Shown here in pieces: positions 18,758-29,474 of a stretch of 64,000 nt of DNA; the first letter of the stretch is position 1, and every line of letters starts with the position of its first letter. Where the stretch lies: positions 1-64,000 of the forward strand of contig RXIY01000021.1 of NCBI GenBank assembly GCA_003963405.1, given 5' to 3'. Origin of the DNA: Hyphomicrobiales bacterium. GTDB taxonomy: Bacteria; Pseudomonadota; Alphaproteobacteria; Rhizobiales; Beijerinckiaceae. The position numbers and the translations under genes are program-made. The notes under the pieces are model-generated. The model ran no database searches, was not told where the DNA came from, and was given only the letters and a program-made list of their open reading frames with translations.

Positions 18758-19522
18758 CTACGCCTGCGCGGGCTCGGAGGCGAGGGCCTCTGACGCCGGG
18801 CTTTCCGGCGCAGCGTCGCCCCCGGCCTCCGCCGAGCGCGCGGGCGCGGCCTCCTGCGGCTTGCCCGCAACCGTCACGTCCGGCTCCTTGAGATAGAGCG
18901 GCCGCGCCGGCGCGGTGTCGGGCCGGGCGGCGAGACCGAGGCGGGCCACATAGGCGATGTCGGGCGAGGCGCGCTCGCTGACGATCTTGTGGGCAAGGCC
19001 GTTCGCTCGCGCCTCGCTGGCCAGAAGCTCGGCGCCCGATCCGATGAGCAAAAACGGCCCGTCGCCAAGGGCCCGCAGCGCCTCGTGCGCCCCGGCGCGG
19101 CGCGGGGTCAGCAGCGCGCGGCCATCGGGGCCGAAGGCCGCGACATAGACCTTGCCGTGGCGCGCGTCGATGGCGGCGGCGGCGACGCCGTCGAAGTCTT
19201 CGAGAATAAGGGGCGCGGCGAGCGCCGCGAGCGTCGAAACCCCCACCACATCCGCCTTGCAGGCGAGCCCGATCGCCTGTCCGGCGGCGAGGCCGATGCG
19301 GATGCCGGTGAAGGAGCCGGGACCGACCGTGACCGCGACCCGGTCGATGGTGGAGAAACCGCCCTCGACCTTGCGCATGACCCGCTCGATGAGCGGCATG
19401 ATCTCCTCCGCGTGGCCGCGCTCCATGGCGATGGTCTCGGCGGAGATGGGCTCCTCCGTGTCGCTGTCGAGCACGCAGGCCGAGACGGCGGGGAGGGCGG
19501 TGTCAATCGCAAGGATTCGCAT
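18758..19522 (-). CDS. tsaB: tRNA threonylcarbamoyladenosine biosynthesis protein TsaB
   Basis: TsaB is the non-catalytic ASKHA-fold partner of TsaD in making t6A37 on ANN-decoding tRNAs. The protein begins MRILAIDTA, and contains 'ERGHAEEIMPLIERVM' and 'VAVTVGPGSFTGIRIGLAAG', the family's hallmark. I chose the ATG at 19520-19522, which gives the usual N-terminus; the frame is open 13 codons further. The C-terminus carries an extra Ala/Glu/Pro-rich tail of about 40 residues that is not part of the fold. It is followed closely by rimI. Confidence 0.94.
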   Translation of the reverse strand: MRILAIDTALPAVSACVLDSDTEEPISAETIAMERGHAEEIMPLIERVMRKVEGGFSTIDRVAVTVGPGSFTGIRIGLAAGQAIGLACKADVVGVSTLAALAAPLILEDFDGVAAAAIDARHGKVYVAAFGPDGRALLTPRRAGAHEALRALGDGPFLLIGSGAELLASEARANGLAHKIVSERASPDIAYVARLGLAARPDTAPARPLYLKEPDVTVAGKPQEAAPARSAEAGGDAAPESPASEALASEPAQA

Positions 19523-19586
19523 GATCGGAGAATATGACCCTTTTGAGAGCCCGAGCAACAAAGGGCGGCGCTCGGAGGCCCCAGGC

Positions 19587-20147
19587 TCAGGCCGGCTCGA
19601 CGGCCTTCACCTGCGGCAGAAAGTGGCGCAGAAGGTTTTCGATGCCGTTGCGCAGCGTCGCGGTGGAGGAGGGGCAGCCCGAGCAGGCGCCTTTCATGGC
19701 GAGATAGACCACGCCGTCGCGGAAGCCGCGGAATACGATGTCGCCGCCGTCCCCGGCCACCGCCGGACGCACGCGGGTCTCGATCAGCTCCTTGATGGTC
19801 GCGACCGTTTCGGCGTCGGCGGGATCGTAGAATTCGCCGTCGTGATCCTCCACGGCCGCGCCGCCCTCGGTGAGGAGCGGCGCGCCGGAGGCGAAATGCT
19901 CCATGATCGTGCCGAGAATCGCGGGCTTGAGATGCGCCCAGTCGGCGCCGTTCTTGGTCACGGACACGAAGTCGCCGCCATACATAACCGCCTCGACGCC
20001 GTCGATGGCGAGCAGAGCCTGCGCGAGCGGCGCATTGGCCGCGGCTTCGGACGAGCGGAACTCCATGGCGCCCTGGCCGAGAACGGCCTGGCCGGGGAGA
20101 AACTTCAGCGTGGACGGATTGGGGGTGGCTTCGGTCTGAATGAACAT
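19587..20147 (-). CDS. NifU/NfuA-like iron-sulfur cluster carrier
   Basis: 186 residues with two domains. The first is an Nfu N-terminal domain, 'MFIQTEATPNPSTLKFLPGQ' with a later FRSSEAAANAPLAQALLAIDG. The second is a C-terminal NifU domain with 'IKELIETRVRPAVAGDGGDI' and the cluster-binding CxxC in 'KGACSGCPSSTATLRNGIEN'. Such proteins carry 4Fe-4S clusters to targets; MiaB, encoded nearby, is one possible client, though this is only inference. I set the start at the ATG giving the family's standard beginning. It is a single gene just upstream of tsaB. Confidence 0.92.
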   Translation of the reverse strand: MFIQTEATPNPSTLKFLPGQAVLGQGAMEFRSSEAAANAPLAQALLAIDGVEAVMYGGDFVSVTKNGADWAHLKPAILGTIMEHFASGAPLLTEGGAAVEDHDGEFYDPADAETVATIKELIETRVRPAVAGDGGDIVFRGFRDGVVYLAMKGACSGCPSSTATLRNGIENLLRHFLPQVKAVEPA

Positions 20148-20312
20148 GGATGGGCCTCCTGCGCCCGGTTCAAGGCCGGGGAATTGGCGCGTGCTTAGCA
20201 CGGTTTCGGTCTGGACGATATGGAACGCCCTCTAAGATAGGCATTGCCGCGCGGCGGCGAAACACCCGGATCGCGTTTGCAAGCCGGGCGCAAATGTGAC
20301 CAAGCTCTCCCA

Positions 20313-20708
20313 ATGGACGAAGACGCCCTCCTCGCCGCCAACGCAGCCTATTACCGCGCCTTCGCCGCCCGCGACCTCGCCGCCATGGAGGCGGTCTGGG
20401 CCGAGGATGGCGTGACCTGCGTGCATCCCGGCTGGCCGGTCCTCATCGGCCGCGCCCCGGTGCTCGGCTCTTATCGCGATATTTTCCGCAATACCTCGCA
20501 GGAGGCGGTGACGGCGCGCGAGGAGCGGCTCGTCATCGACGGCGCGGACGGCCGGGTCTTTTGCGTGGAGGAAGTCGGCGGCGGGCTCCTGCTCGCGACC
20601 AACTGGTTCAAGCGCGCGGATGGGCGCTGGCGGCTCTCGCATCATCAGGCGAGCCCGCTCGCTCCGCCGGCCCCGACGCGGCAGGACGCGAAGCGGTCGT
20701 TCCACTGA
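20313..20708 (+). CDS. SnoaL-like/NTF2-fold protein
   Basis: 131 residues with the small alpha+beta barrel of the SnoaL-like family: 'AANAAYYRAFAARDLAAMEA' then VWAEDGVTCVHPGWPVLIG, and 'ATNWFKRADGRWRLSHHQAS' at the end. Such proteins range from isomerases and cyclases to catalytically silent subunits, so no reaction can be assigned. It is the only plus-strand gene for several kilobases and converges with the small secreted protein at 20717, eight bases away. Confidence 0.8.
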   Translation: MDEDALLAANAAYYRAFAARDLAAMEAVWAEDGVTCVHPGWPVLIGRAPVLGSYRDIFRNTSQEAVTAREERLVIDGADGRVFCVEEVGGGLLLATNWFKRADGRWRLSHHQASPLAPPAPTRQDAKRSFH

Positions 20709-20716
20709 GGCGAAGT

Positions 20717-20923
20717 CTAATAGTCGCCGCTTCCGACCAAGGGATGAATGCCACCGGAGTTGACGCCGCCGCGACCCTCGCGCTGCGCCGGCGCCTTGCT
20801 GCGCTTGGCGGCCTGGGTCGCGTCGCTCTTCGAGGAGGCTGGGTGAGACGCGGCCGCGGGGCGGGCGGACGCCGTCGGCGCGGCGACCGCGCAGAGGAGG
20901 ATCGCGGCAAGAACGTAACGCAT
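20717..20923 (-). CDS. Small secreted protein, 68 aa
   Basis: It begins 'MRYVLAAILLCAVAAPTASA', a clear signal peptide with a likely cut after ASA. The mature part is about 48 residues, rich in Ser, Ala, Lys and Gly, ending GGIHPLVGSGDY. GGGAGGGAC-type Shine-Dalgarno sequence (GGGAGGG) precedes the ATG at 20921-20923. The mature portion looks unstructured. Function unknown; periplasmic or extracellular location is inferred. Confidence 0.6.
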   Translation of the reverse strand: MRYVLAAILLCAVAAPTASARPAAASHPASSKSDATQAAKRSKAPAQREGRGGVNSGGIHPLVGSGDY

Positions 20924-21003
20924 CTGGTCCCTCCCTACAGCCGACAGGCCGGCCGCTTCGCAAGGTCGCGATAGCGCATATTTAGGGCGGGCTCGGCAGG
21001 GCG

Positions 21004-21837
21004 TCAGCTCTCCGCCTCTTCCGTCAGCTTCTTTCGCCGCCAGACCTTCTTGGGGTCGCGGCGGGGGCCTTCGACGAGCCGCACCACCATGCCCCACAGC
21101 GTGCGCACGTCCTGCTGCGTCAGCCCCATGCGGTGGAACATGTTGCGCAGATTGCGCGACATCACCGGCTTCTTGTCCAGCGGCCGGAAGAAGCCGCGCT
21201 TGTCGAGCTCCTCCTCCAGAAAGTCGAAGAAGGCGAGCGTCATTTCGCGCGTCGCGGGAGGCGATCGCTCCTCGATCTCGTAGGGGATGGCGTCGCCATG
21301 GGCGGCGCGGAACCATTCGTAGCCCACCAGCAGCACCGATTGCGCCAGATTGAGCGAGGCATAGGCGGGGTTGACGGGGAAGGTGAGGATCGCGTCGGCG
21401 AGCGCCACGTCGTCATTGTCGAGCCCGGTGCGCTCGGGGCCGAAGAGAAAGCCGTGGGCCTCCCCGGCCGCCATCCGCGCGGCCGTGTCAGGAAGGGCCT
21501 TTCCCGGCGTGAGCACGGGCTTCATCTGCCCCCGCCCGCGCGCCGTGGTGGCGTAGACGAAATTCAGGTCCGCGATGGCCTCGCGCACGCTGTCATAGAG
21601 CTTCGCGCCCTCGAGCAGATGCGTGGCCCCGGCGGCGGCGGCGTAGGCGCCCTTGCGATAGGCGCCGGTGCGCGGCCACCCCTCGCGCGGCGATACGAGC
21701 CGCAGATCGGAAAGGCCGAAATTGGCCATGGCGCGCGCGCACATGCCGATGTTCACGGCGAGCTGCGGGCGCACCAGAATGATGGCCGGCCCGCCCGTGA
21801 GCGCCTGTTTGGTGTGATCCGTCCCCGCTCCAACCAA
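21004..21837 (-). CDS. trmJ: tRNA (cytidine/uridine-32-2'-O)-methyltransferase TrmJ
   Basis: A SPOUT-class methyltransferase of 277 residues. The motifs are 'AIILVRPQLAVNIGMCARAM' (motif 1, with N and R), 'LFGPERTGLDNDDVALADAI' (motif 2) and 'PVNPAYASLNLAQSVLLVGY' (motif 3, knot region). A C-terminal extension with 'MFHRMGLTQQDVRTLWGMVV' is typical of TrmJ rather than TrmL. It modifies position 32 in the anticodon loop. No ATG is available at the front; TTG at 21835-21837, preceded by AGAGG, is the likely start. Confidence 0.88.
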   Translation of the reverse strand: MVGAGTDHTKQALTGGPAIILVRPQLAVNIGMCARAMANFGLSDLRLVSPREGWPRTGAYRKGAYAAAAGATHLLEGAKLYDSVREAIADLNFVYATTARGRGQMKPVLTPGKALPDTAARMAAGEAHGFLFGPERTGLDNDDVALADAILTFPVNPAYASLNLAQSVLLVGYEWFRAAHGDAIPYEIEERSPPATREMTLAFFDFLEEELDKRGFFRPLDKKPVMSRNLRNMFHRMGLTQQDVRTLWGMVVRLVEGPRRDPKKVWRRKKLTEEAES

Positions 21838-21962
21838 TTCCGCATCCTCTCGCCAGGAAGAGGCTAATTAGGCGAAAAGCGCCGCGCGGGGAAAGGGGCT
21901 TTGCTTGGCCGACGCAATCCTGAACCACAGGACCTTGCCTGAATCAAAGGACCTTGGGATTT

Positions 21963-23342
21963 TTATCTCTTCCCACCCGGAGCGCCCTGCGACGCCTTGG
22001 GCCCGGCCATGACTGCGCGTGAAAACATGTGGCTAGCTTCATAGGCGTAAAAACCGACGATGAGGGCGAGGCCCGCGGCCAGGGCGCGCCGCCGCCAATC
22101 CGCTTTGACCAGCGCGGAAAGCCGCCGGTCGCGCAGCCATGAGATCGCAAGAACCATCAGCGACAGGGCTCCCAAATCGCCTCTCCCGGCCGTGGAAAAC
22201 ATGGCCTCCCCGGCTGTGGCCGATGACTTCGAGACGGCATTGCGTTCGCCCGCGCCAAAGATCGCGTCGAGGACCGGTTCGGCGTCCGAACTGCCTTTCT
22301 GGATGAGGGAATAGGTATTGAAGCACAGGAGAACCGCCTTGAAAAAAACCAGCAGGCCGAAGGCCAGGAACGAGTCGATGCGCCACGCCGGCGCAGCCAG
22401 GTCCAGCGCGAATATCGCAAGCGCCGAAAAAGCGGGCCCGGCGAGGCTGATCGCGCCAGCCTCGAAGGCGCTTGCTTCGTCGCGCGGACAGAAGGGCTCG
22501 TGGTTCTGGATCGAGACAATGCTCAACCTCTTCGCGCGGCGTCGGAAGGCCGCCGAGGCCAGCGCATGGCCGAATTCGTGAATGGCCCATGCTGCGACGC
22601 CCATGAGCAGCAGCAAGAATATGAGTGACGCGACCACGCCGAAGGCTAAGGGAATGTCCGAGGCTCCGTGGGCGTCGGCGAGACGCCGAACGGGCGCCCA
22701 CTCCCGCGCCAGATAGCCGGCCAGCGTCATGGCGGAGGTCGCCATGACAGACGCGCCCAGGGCGCGCAGCAGGGCGAGCCGCCAGCCGAAAAAGCGAAAC
22801 AGCGGAAATTCCGCCTCCCCGGCGGTCGCGTCATGCGCGAGTTCGAATAGATCGCGAGCCAGAAAGAGCCGGGTCCGCTCATAATCCCACAAGCCGGAGA
22901 CGGGTTTCTCATAGGTCGCCGAAATCTGCGTTCCGTCGCCTGCGGCTGTCAGCTCGACAAGCGAGCGCACGCCGCCGCCGTCGAGGATGAGCCGCCCCGC
23001 CGCTCGATCCACAAGGCAATCTTCCTCGATGATGTCGAAAAGGCGCTCAGCGCCGCGCGGGCGGCGGGCCAGCGAGAGCCGCAGCGGTGATCGAGAAATG
23101 ACTCTGACGTCGCGCGCCTCGTCGACCAGCCGCCGGCCGCCGCCCGGACCGAGCGGGTCAAGCAGGCGCCAGACCGCGTCGGCCGGCGCGGCGATCACGA
23201 TGTTGCGGGTGAAGCGCCTGCGGCCCAGGGGCATGCGGAACCCAAGCCACCAGACCGCGAGAACGGGCGCTGAAAAGAGCAAAAGGACAAGGTGGACCGT
23301 CTGAAAGGAGGATGGAAGAAGAGCGGCGAGAGAATCGGGCAT
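21963..23342 (-). CDS. Membrane protein joining an SRPBCC-like domain to an HExxH (M50-like) peptidase region
   Basis: 459 residues. One membrane span (about 17-35) is followed by 'FTRNIVIAAPADAVWRLLDP', the opening strand and helix of an SRPBCC/polyketide-cyclase-like domain extending to about 150. Then come further hydrophobic spans, one of which contains the zinc-protease motif HEFGH at 255-259. Downstream are SLAGPAFSALA (about 299-309) and 'FNTYSLIQKGSSDAEPVLDA' (about 341-360), reminiscent of the second metal-ligand region of site-2 proteases, where an Asp completes the site. I do not know a named family with this architecture. The start is ATG 23340-23342; the frame extends 17 codons further to a TTG. 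Confidence 0.6.
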   Translation of the reverse strand: MPDSLAALLPSSFQTVHLVLLLFSAPVLAVWWLGFRMPLGRRRFTRNIVIAAPADAVWRLLDPLGPGGGRRLVDEARDVRVISRSPLRLSLARRPRGAERLFDIIEEDCLVDRAAGRLILDGGGVRSLVELTAAGDGTQISATYEKPVSGLWDYERTRLFLARDLFELAHDATAGEAEFPLFRFFGWRLALLRALGASVMATSAMTLAGYLAREWAPVRRLADAHGASDIPLAFGVVASLIFLLLLMGVAAWAIHEFGHALASAAFRRRAKRLSIVSIQNHEPFCPRDEASAFEAGAISLAGPAFSALAIFALDLAAPAWRIDSFLAFGLLVFFKAVLLCFNTYSLIQKGSSDAEPVLDAIFGAGERNAVSKSSATAGEAMFSTAGRGDLGALSLMVLAISWLRDRRLSALVKADWRRRALAAGLALIVGFYAYEASHMFSRAVMAGPKASQGAPGGKR

Positions 23343-23554
23343 TCGGGCCTTGCTGTTCTGCGGGTGGCGTAACCTGAACAGTTTCGACCTCAAATCCTTT
23401 CGGCGACATTAGGCGAGGCAGCGCGAAGGCGGCGCGCAGCAGCATCAGGGCGAAGGGCAGAAGCGTGAGGGCGGTGGCCAGCGCCGCGACCGGCGCAGGA
23501 GCGTGAGCAGCAATTCCCGGCAAGGCAATTCATGGCATGTTCAATCGTACGTAA

Positions 23555-23581
23555 CAAAAAAGCCAGGCGTAGCCTGGCTTT
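23555..23581 (-). terminator. Intrinsic terminator (second of two) after rpsI
   Basis: AAAGCCAGGC / GCCTGGCTTT form a perfect 10-bp stem with a 3-base loop at 23559-23581. On the minus strand it is followed by a run of six T residues. This is the strongest intrinsic terminator in the window and ends the rplM-rpsI operon. Confidence 0.9.
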
Positions 23582-23601
23582 GATGTGCTCTTTATTTTGA
23601 G

Positions 23602-23625
23602 AAAAGCGCCTGTTGCGGCGCTTTT
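23602..23625 (-). terminator. Hairpin directly after rpsI (first of two)
   Basis: AAAAGCGCC / GGCGCTTTT form a perfect 9-bp stem with a 6-base loop, starting five bases beyond the rpsI stop codon. Minus-strand transcription ends the stem with TTTTC, so it works as a terminator in tandem with the stronger one at 23559-23581. Confidence 0.75.
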
Positions 23626-23630
23626 GCTCG

Positions 23631-24113
23631 TTAGCGCTTCGAGAACTGGAACGACCGGCGGGCTTTCCGCTTGCCGTATTTCTTGCGCTCGACCACGCGC
23701 GAGTCGCGGGTGAGGAAGCCTTCCTTCTTGAGCGGCGAGCGCAGCTCCGGCTCGTAGTGGGTCAGCGCCTTGGCGAGGCCGTGGCGCACCGCGCCGGCCT
23801 GTCCCGAGAGACCGCCGCCGGCGACCGAAACGACGAGGTCGTACTGGCCGGTGCGCTTGGCGACGCCGAGCGGCTGCTGCAGGATCATGCGCAGAACCGG
23901 ACGCGCGAAATAGACTTCGATGTCGCGGCCATTGACGGTGATCTTGCCGGAGCCGGGCTTGATCCAGACGCGGGCGACGGCGTTCTTGCGCTTGCCGGTG
24001 GCGTAGGCGCGGCCGTATTTGTCGAGCTTCTGCTCGTATTTCGGCGCTTCGGCCGCAGCGGCGACGGCCGCCTGATTGAGGTCAGAGAGCGAGGAAAGGG
24101 TGGTCTCGGCCAT
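23631..24113 (-). CDS. rpsI: 30S ribosomal protein S9
   Basis: 160 residues. The conserved core runs '[20 protein letters not shown]' then [17 protein letters not shown], and ends '[20 protein letters not shown]', the basic tail that reaches the P-site tRNA. The 30-residue N-terminal extension rich in Ala is usual in alphaproteobacteria. It lies two bases after rplM, in the universal rplM-rpsI operon, and is followed by tandem terminators. Confidence 0.98.
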   Translation of the reverse strand: MAETTLSSLSDLNQAAVAAAAEAPKYEQKLDKYGRAYATGKRKNAVARVWIKPGSGKITVNGRDIEVYFARPVLRMILQQPLGVAKRTGQYDLVVSVAGGGLSGQAGAVRHGLAKALTHYEPELRSPLKKEGFLTRDSRVVERKKYGKRKARRSFQFSKR

Positions 24114-24115
24114 AA

Positions 24116-24586
24116 TCAGGCGCTCCGGCTATTCTTGGCGTTCAGGGCGGCGACGTCGAGCGTCTGCGGATTTTGCGCCGCATGCGGATGCTCGGCGCCC
24201 TTGTAGACGCGCAGATTGCCGAGCTGCTGGCGGCCGAGCGGCCCACGAGGCAGCATACGCTGCACGGCCTTCTCCAGAACGCGCTCCGGGTAGCGGCCTT
24301 CGAGCAGGAACTTGGCCGAGCGCTCCTTGATGCCGCCCGGGAAGCCGGTGTGGTGGTGATAGACCTTCTGGTCGCGCTTGCGGCCGGTCAGCACGACCTT
24401 GTCGGCGTTGATGACGACGATATTGTCGCCGTCGTCCATATGGGGGGTGAAGGTGGCCTTGTGCTTGCCGCGCAGGCGCAGCGCGATAATCGTGGCCAGG
24501 CGGCCGACGACGAGCCCGGAGGCGTCGATCAGCACCCATTTCTTTTCGATGTCGGCGGGCTTCGCCGAGTATGTCTTGCCGTACAT
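24116..24586 (-). CDS. rplM: 50S ribosomal protein L13
   Basis: 156 residues with the L13 core: '[20 protein letters not shown]', '[20 protein letters not shown]' then '[20 protein letters not shown]' and [19 protein letters not shown]. It is one of the early assembly proteins of the 50S subunit and autoregulates its operon in some bacteria. A near-consensus sigma-70 promoter lies at 24628-24656, about 40 bases upstream of the start codon. Confidence 0.98.
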   Translation of the reverse strand: MYGKTYSAKPADIEKKWVLIDASGLVVGRLATIIALRLRGKHKATFTPHMDDGDNIVVINADKVVLTGRKRDQKVYHHHTGFPGGIKERSAKFLLEGRYPERVLEKAVQRMLPRGPLGRQQLGNLRVYKGAEHPHAAQNPQTLDVAALNAKNSRSA

Positions 24587-24627
24587 GGGATCTCGAATTC
24601 CGTCTGAACGAACTGTTCGGATGCGGG

Positions 24628-24656
24628 TGGATAGGGGATGCGGGACGAGCCGTCAA
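24628..24656 (-). promoter_or_regulatory. Sigma-70-type promoter of rplM-rpsI
   Basis: On the minus strand TTGACG and TATCCA are separated by exactly 17 bases. Transcription would start near 24620, leaving a leader of roughly 35 bases before the rplM ATG. Position and spacing are as expected for a strong ribosomal protein promoter. Confidence 0.7.
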
Positions 24657-24771
24657 GTGCTTTCGTAGGATATCGCCGGGCTCAAAGGGCCAGAAAACCG
24701 GGCGACTCGCGCTTGTGGTGCTATTTTACCCCATAATCCGAGCAGGCGCCGTCAACGATGATTGGATGCAA

Positions 24772-24800
24772 ATCCTCCCCCCGCCAGTCGGGGAGAGGAT
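24772..24800 (-). terminator. Stem-loop after amtB copy 2
   Basis: ATCCTC-C-CCCCG pairs with CGGGG-A-GAGGAT: eleven pairs with one mismatch and a 5-base loop, starting about 20 bases beyond the amtB stop codon. The trailing T-run on the minus strand is short (TTT), so termination strength is uncertain. Confidence 0.5.
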
Positions 24801-24818
24801 CTGCCCGATCGCGCCCTC

Positions 24819-26117
24819 TTACTGATGTAGCGCTTCCCCGTGCAGCGCGATGTCGAGGCCCTCGCGCTCGTCGTCGCTGGTGACGCGCAGCTTCGTGAAG
24901 AAGGAGACGATCTTCAGCGTGATCAACGTGCCGATGACGCACCAGACGATCGTCACGCCGACGCCGATAGCCTGCACCACGAATTGATGGGGGTCGCCCT
25001 CCAGCAGGCCGGCGACGCCGGGGCTGTCGTTCGAGGCCGTGACGGCGCGGGTCGCGAAGACGCCCGCGAGCAATGTGCCGATGATGCCGCCGACGCCGTG
25101 GACGCCGAAGACGTCGAGCGTGTCGTCGTAGCGGAACTTGTGCTTCGCCACGGTGCAGAACCAGTAGCAGACGGCGCCCGCGATCAGGCCGATGATGACG
25201 CCGTGCCAGGGCAGGACATAGCCCGAGGCCGGGGTGATGGTGCCGAGCCCCGCGACGGCGCCGGAGACGACGCCGAGGACGGAAGGCTTGCCGCGCTCGA
25301 TCCATTCCAGCCCGCTCCACACAAGCGCGCCCGAGCAGGCGGCGAGATGGGTGGCGATGATCGCGAAAACGGCGCGCGAATTGGCGCCGAGCGCCGAGCC
25401 GCCGTTGAACCCGAACCAGCCGACCCACAGGAGGCCCGTGCCGACGACGGCGAGCGACAGGTCGAAAGGCGACAGGTTCTCGCGGCCAAAGCCGACGCGG
25501 TTGCCCAGCACCAGCGCGCAGACGAGGCCTGCGACGCCGGCGTTGATATGCACGACCGTGCCGCCCGCGAAGTCGAGCACGCCCATCTTCTGGAGGAAGC
25601 CGCCGCCCCACACCCAATGCGCCGAGGGCACATAGACGATGAAGAGCCAGACGACGCAGAAGAGGATGAAGGCCGAAAACCTCATGCGCTCGGCCACCGA
25701 GCCACCGACCAGGGCGCAGGCGATGACGGCGAAGGTCATCTCATAGGCCATGAACAGCATTTCCGGAATCGTGCCGGCGAGGGGGCTCACCGTGTCCATG
25801 CCGATGTCGCGCAGCAGGACGCGCGCCGTGTCGCCGATCAAGGCCCCGTCGCCCGAGAAGGTCAGGCTGTAGGCGACGGCCATCCACAAAAGCGAGACGA
25901 TCGCTGTGGCGATGAGGCTCTGCGCCATGGTGGCGAGCACATTCTTCTTGCGGACCATCCCGCTGTAGAAGAGCGCGAGGCCGGGCAGGGTCATCATCAG
26001 CACCAGCGCCGTGGCGACGATCATGAAGGCGGTGTCGGCGCCGTCGATCTTCGGCGCGTCCTGCGCGAGGGCGGGGGTGGCGAGGAGGGCGGCGAAAGCC
26101 GCAACTATCATTCGCAT
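24819..26117 (-). CDS. amtB: Ammonium transporter AmtB (copy 2)
   Basis: 432 residues, without the insertion seen in copy 1. There is a signal peptide ending at TPALA (residue 18), eleven or so membrane spans, and the pore histidines in 'DFAGGTVVHINAGVAG' and GVHGVGG. The C-terminal tail, 'DEREGLDIALHGEALHQ', is the region that contacts GlnK in the E. coli complex. It lies 70 bp downstream of a second PII gene on the same strand, forming a second glnK-amtB operon behind a near-perfect sigma-54 promoter. Copy 1 and this copy differ clearly in sequence, so this is not a recent duplication. Confidence 0.95.
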   Translation of the reverse strand: MRMIVAAFAALLATPALAQDAPKIDGADTAFMIVATALVLMMTLPGLALFYSGMVRKKNVLATMAQSLIATAIVSLLWMAVAYSLTFSGDGALIGDTARVLLRDIGMDTVSPLAGTIPEMLFMAYEMTFAVIACALVGGSVAERMRFSAFILFCVVWLFIVYVPSAHWVWGGGFLQKMGVLDFAGGTVVHINAGVAGLVCALVLGNRVGFGRENLSPFDLSLAVVGTGLLWVGWFGFNGGSALGANSRAVFAIIATHLAACSGALVWSGLEWIERGKPSVLGVVSGAVAGLGTITPASGYVLPWHGVIIGLIAGAVCYWFCTVAKHKFRYDDTLDVFGVHGVGGIIGTLLAGVFATRAVTASNDSPGVAGLLEGDPHQFVVQAIGVGVTIVWCVIGTLITLKIVSFFTKLRVTSDDEREGLDIALHGEALHQ

Positions 26118-26187
26118 CCGAGGGAGCGTCCAGTGTCGCTTGTGGGGGTTCGGCCGGCGGTTCGCGGGGGGCAGGGGTCAGCCGCCG

Positions 26188-29453
<3,266 letters not shown>

Positions 29454-29474
29454 CGCCCTTGCGCGCCGTCGCCA

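Noticed and set aside
16796-18793. A 665-residue plus-strand open frame across miaB and rimI
   Set aside because: It is antisense to two confidently recognised genes and shows no domain; the codon composition is that of an antisense shadow.
23343-23523. A possible small hydrophobic minus-strand frame upstream of the SRPBCC-HExxH gene
   Set aside because: It starts only at TTG without a ribosome site and runs out of frame into the next gene; the hydrophobic stretch alone is not enough.
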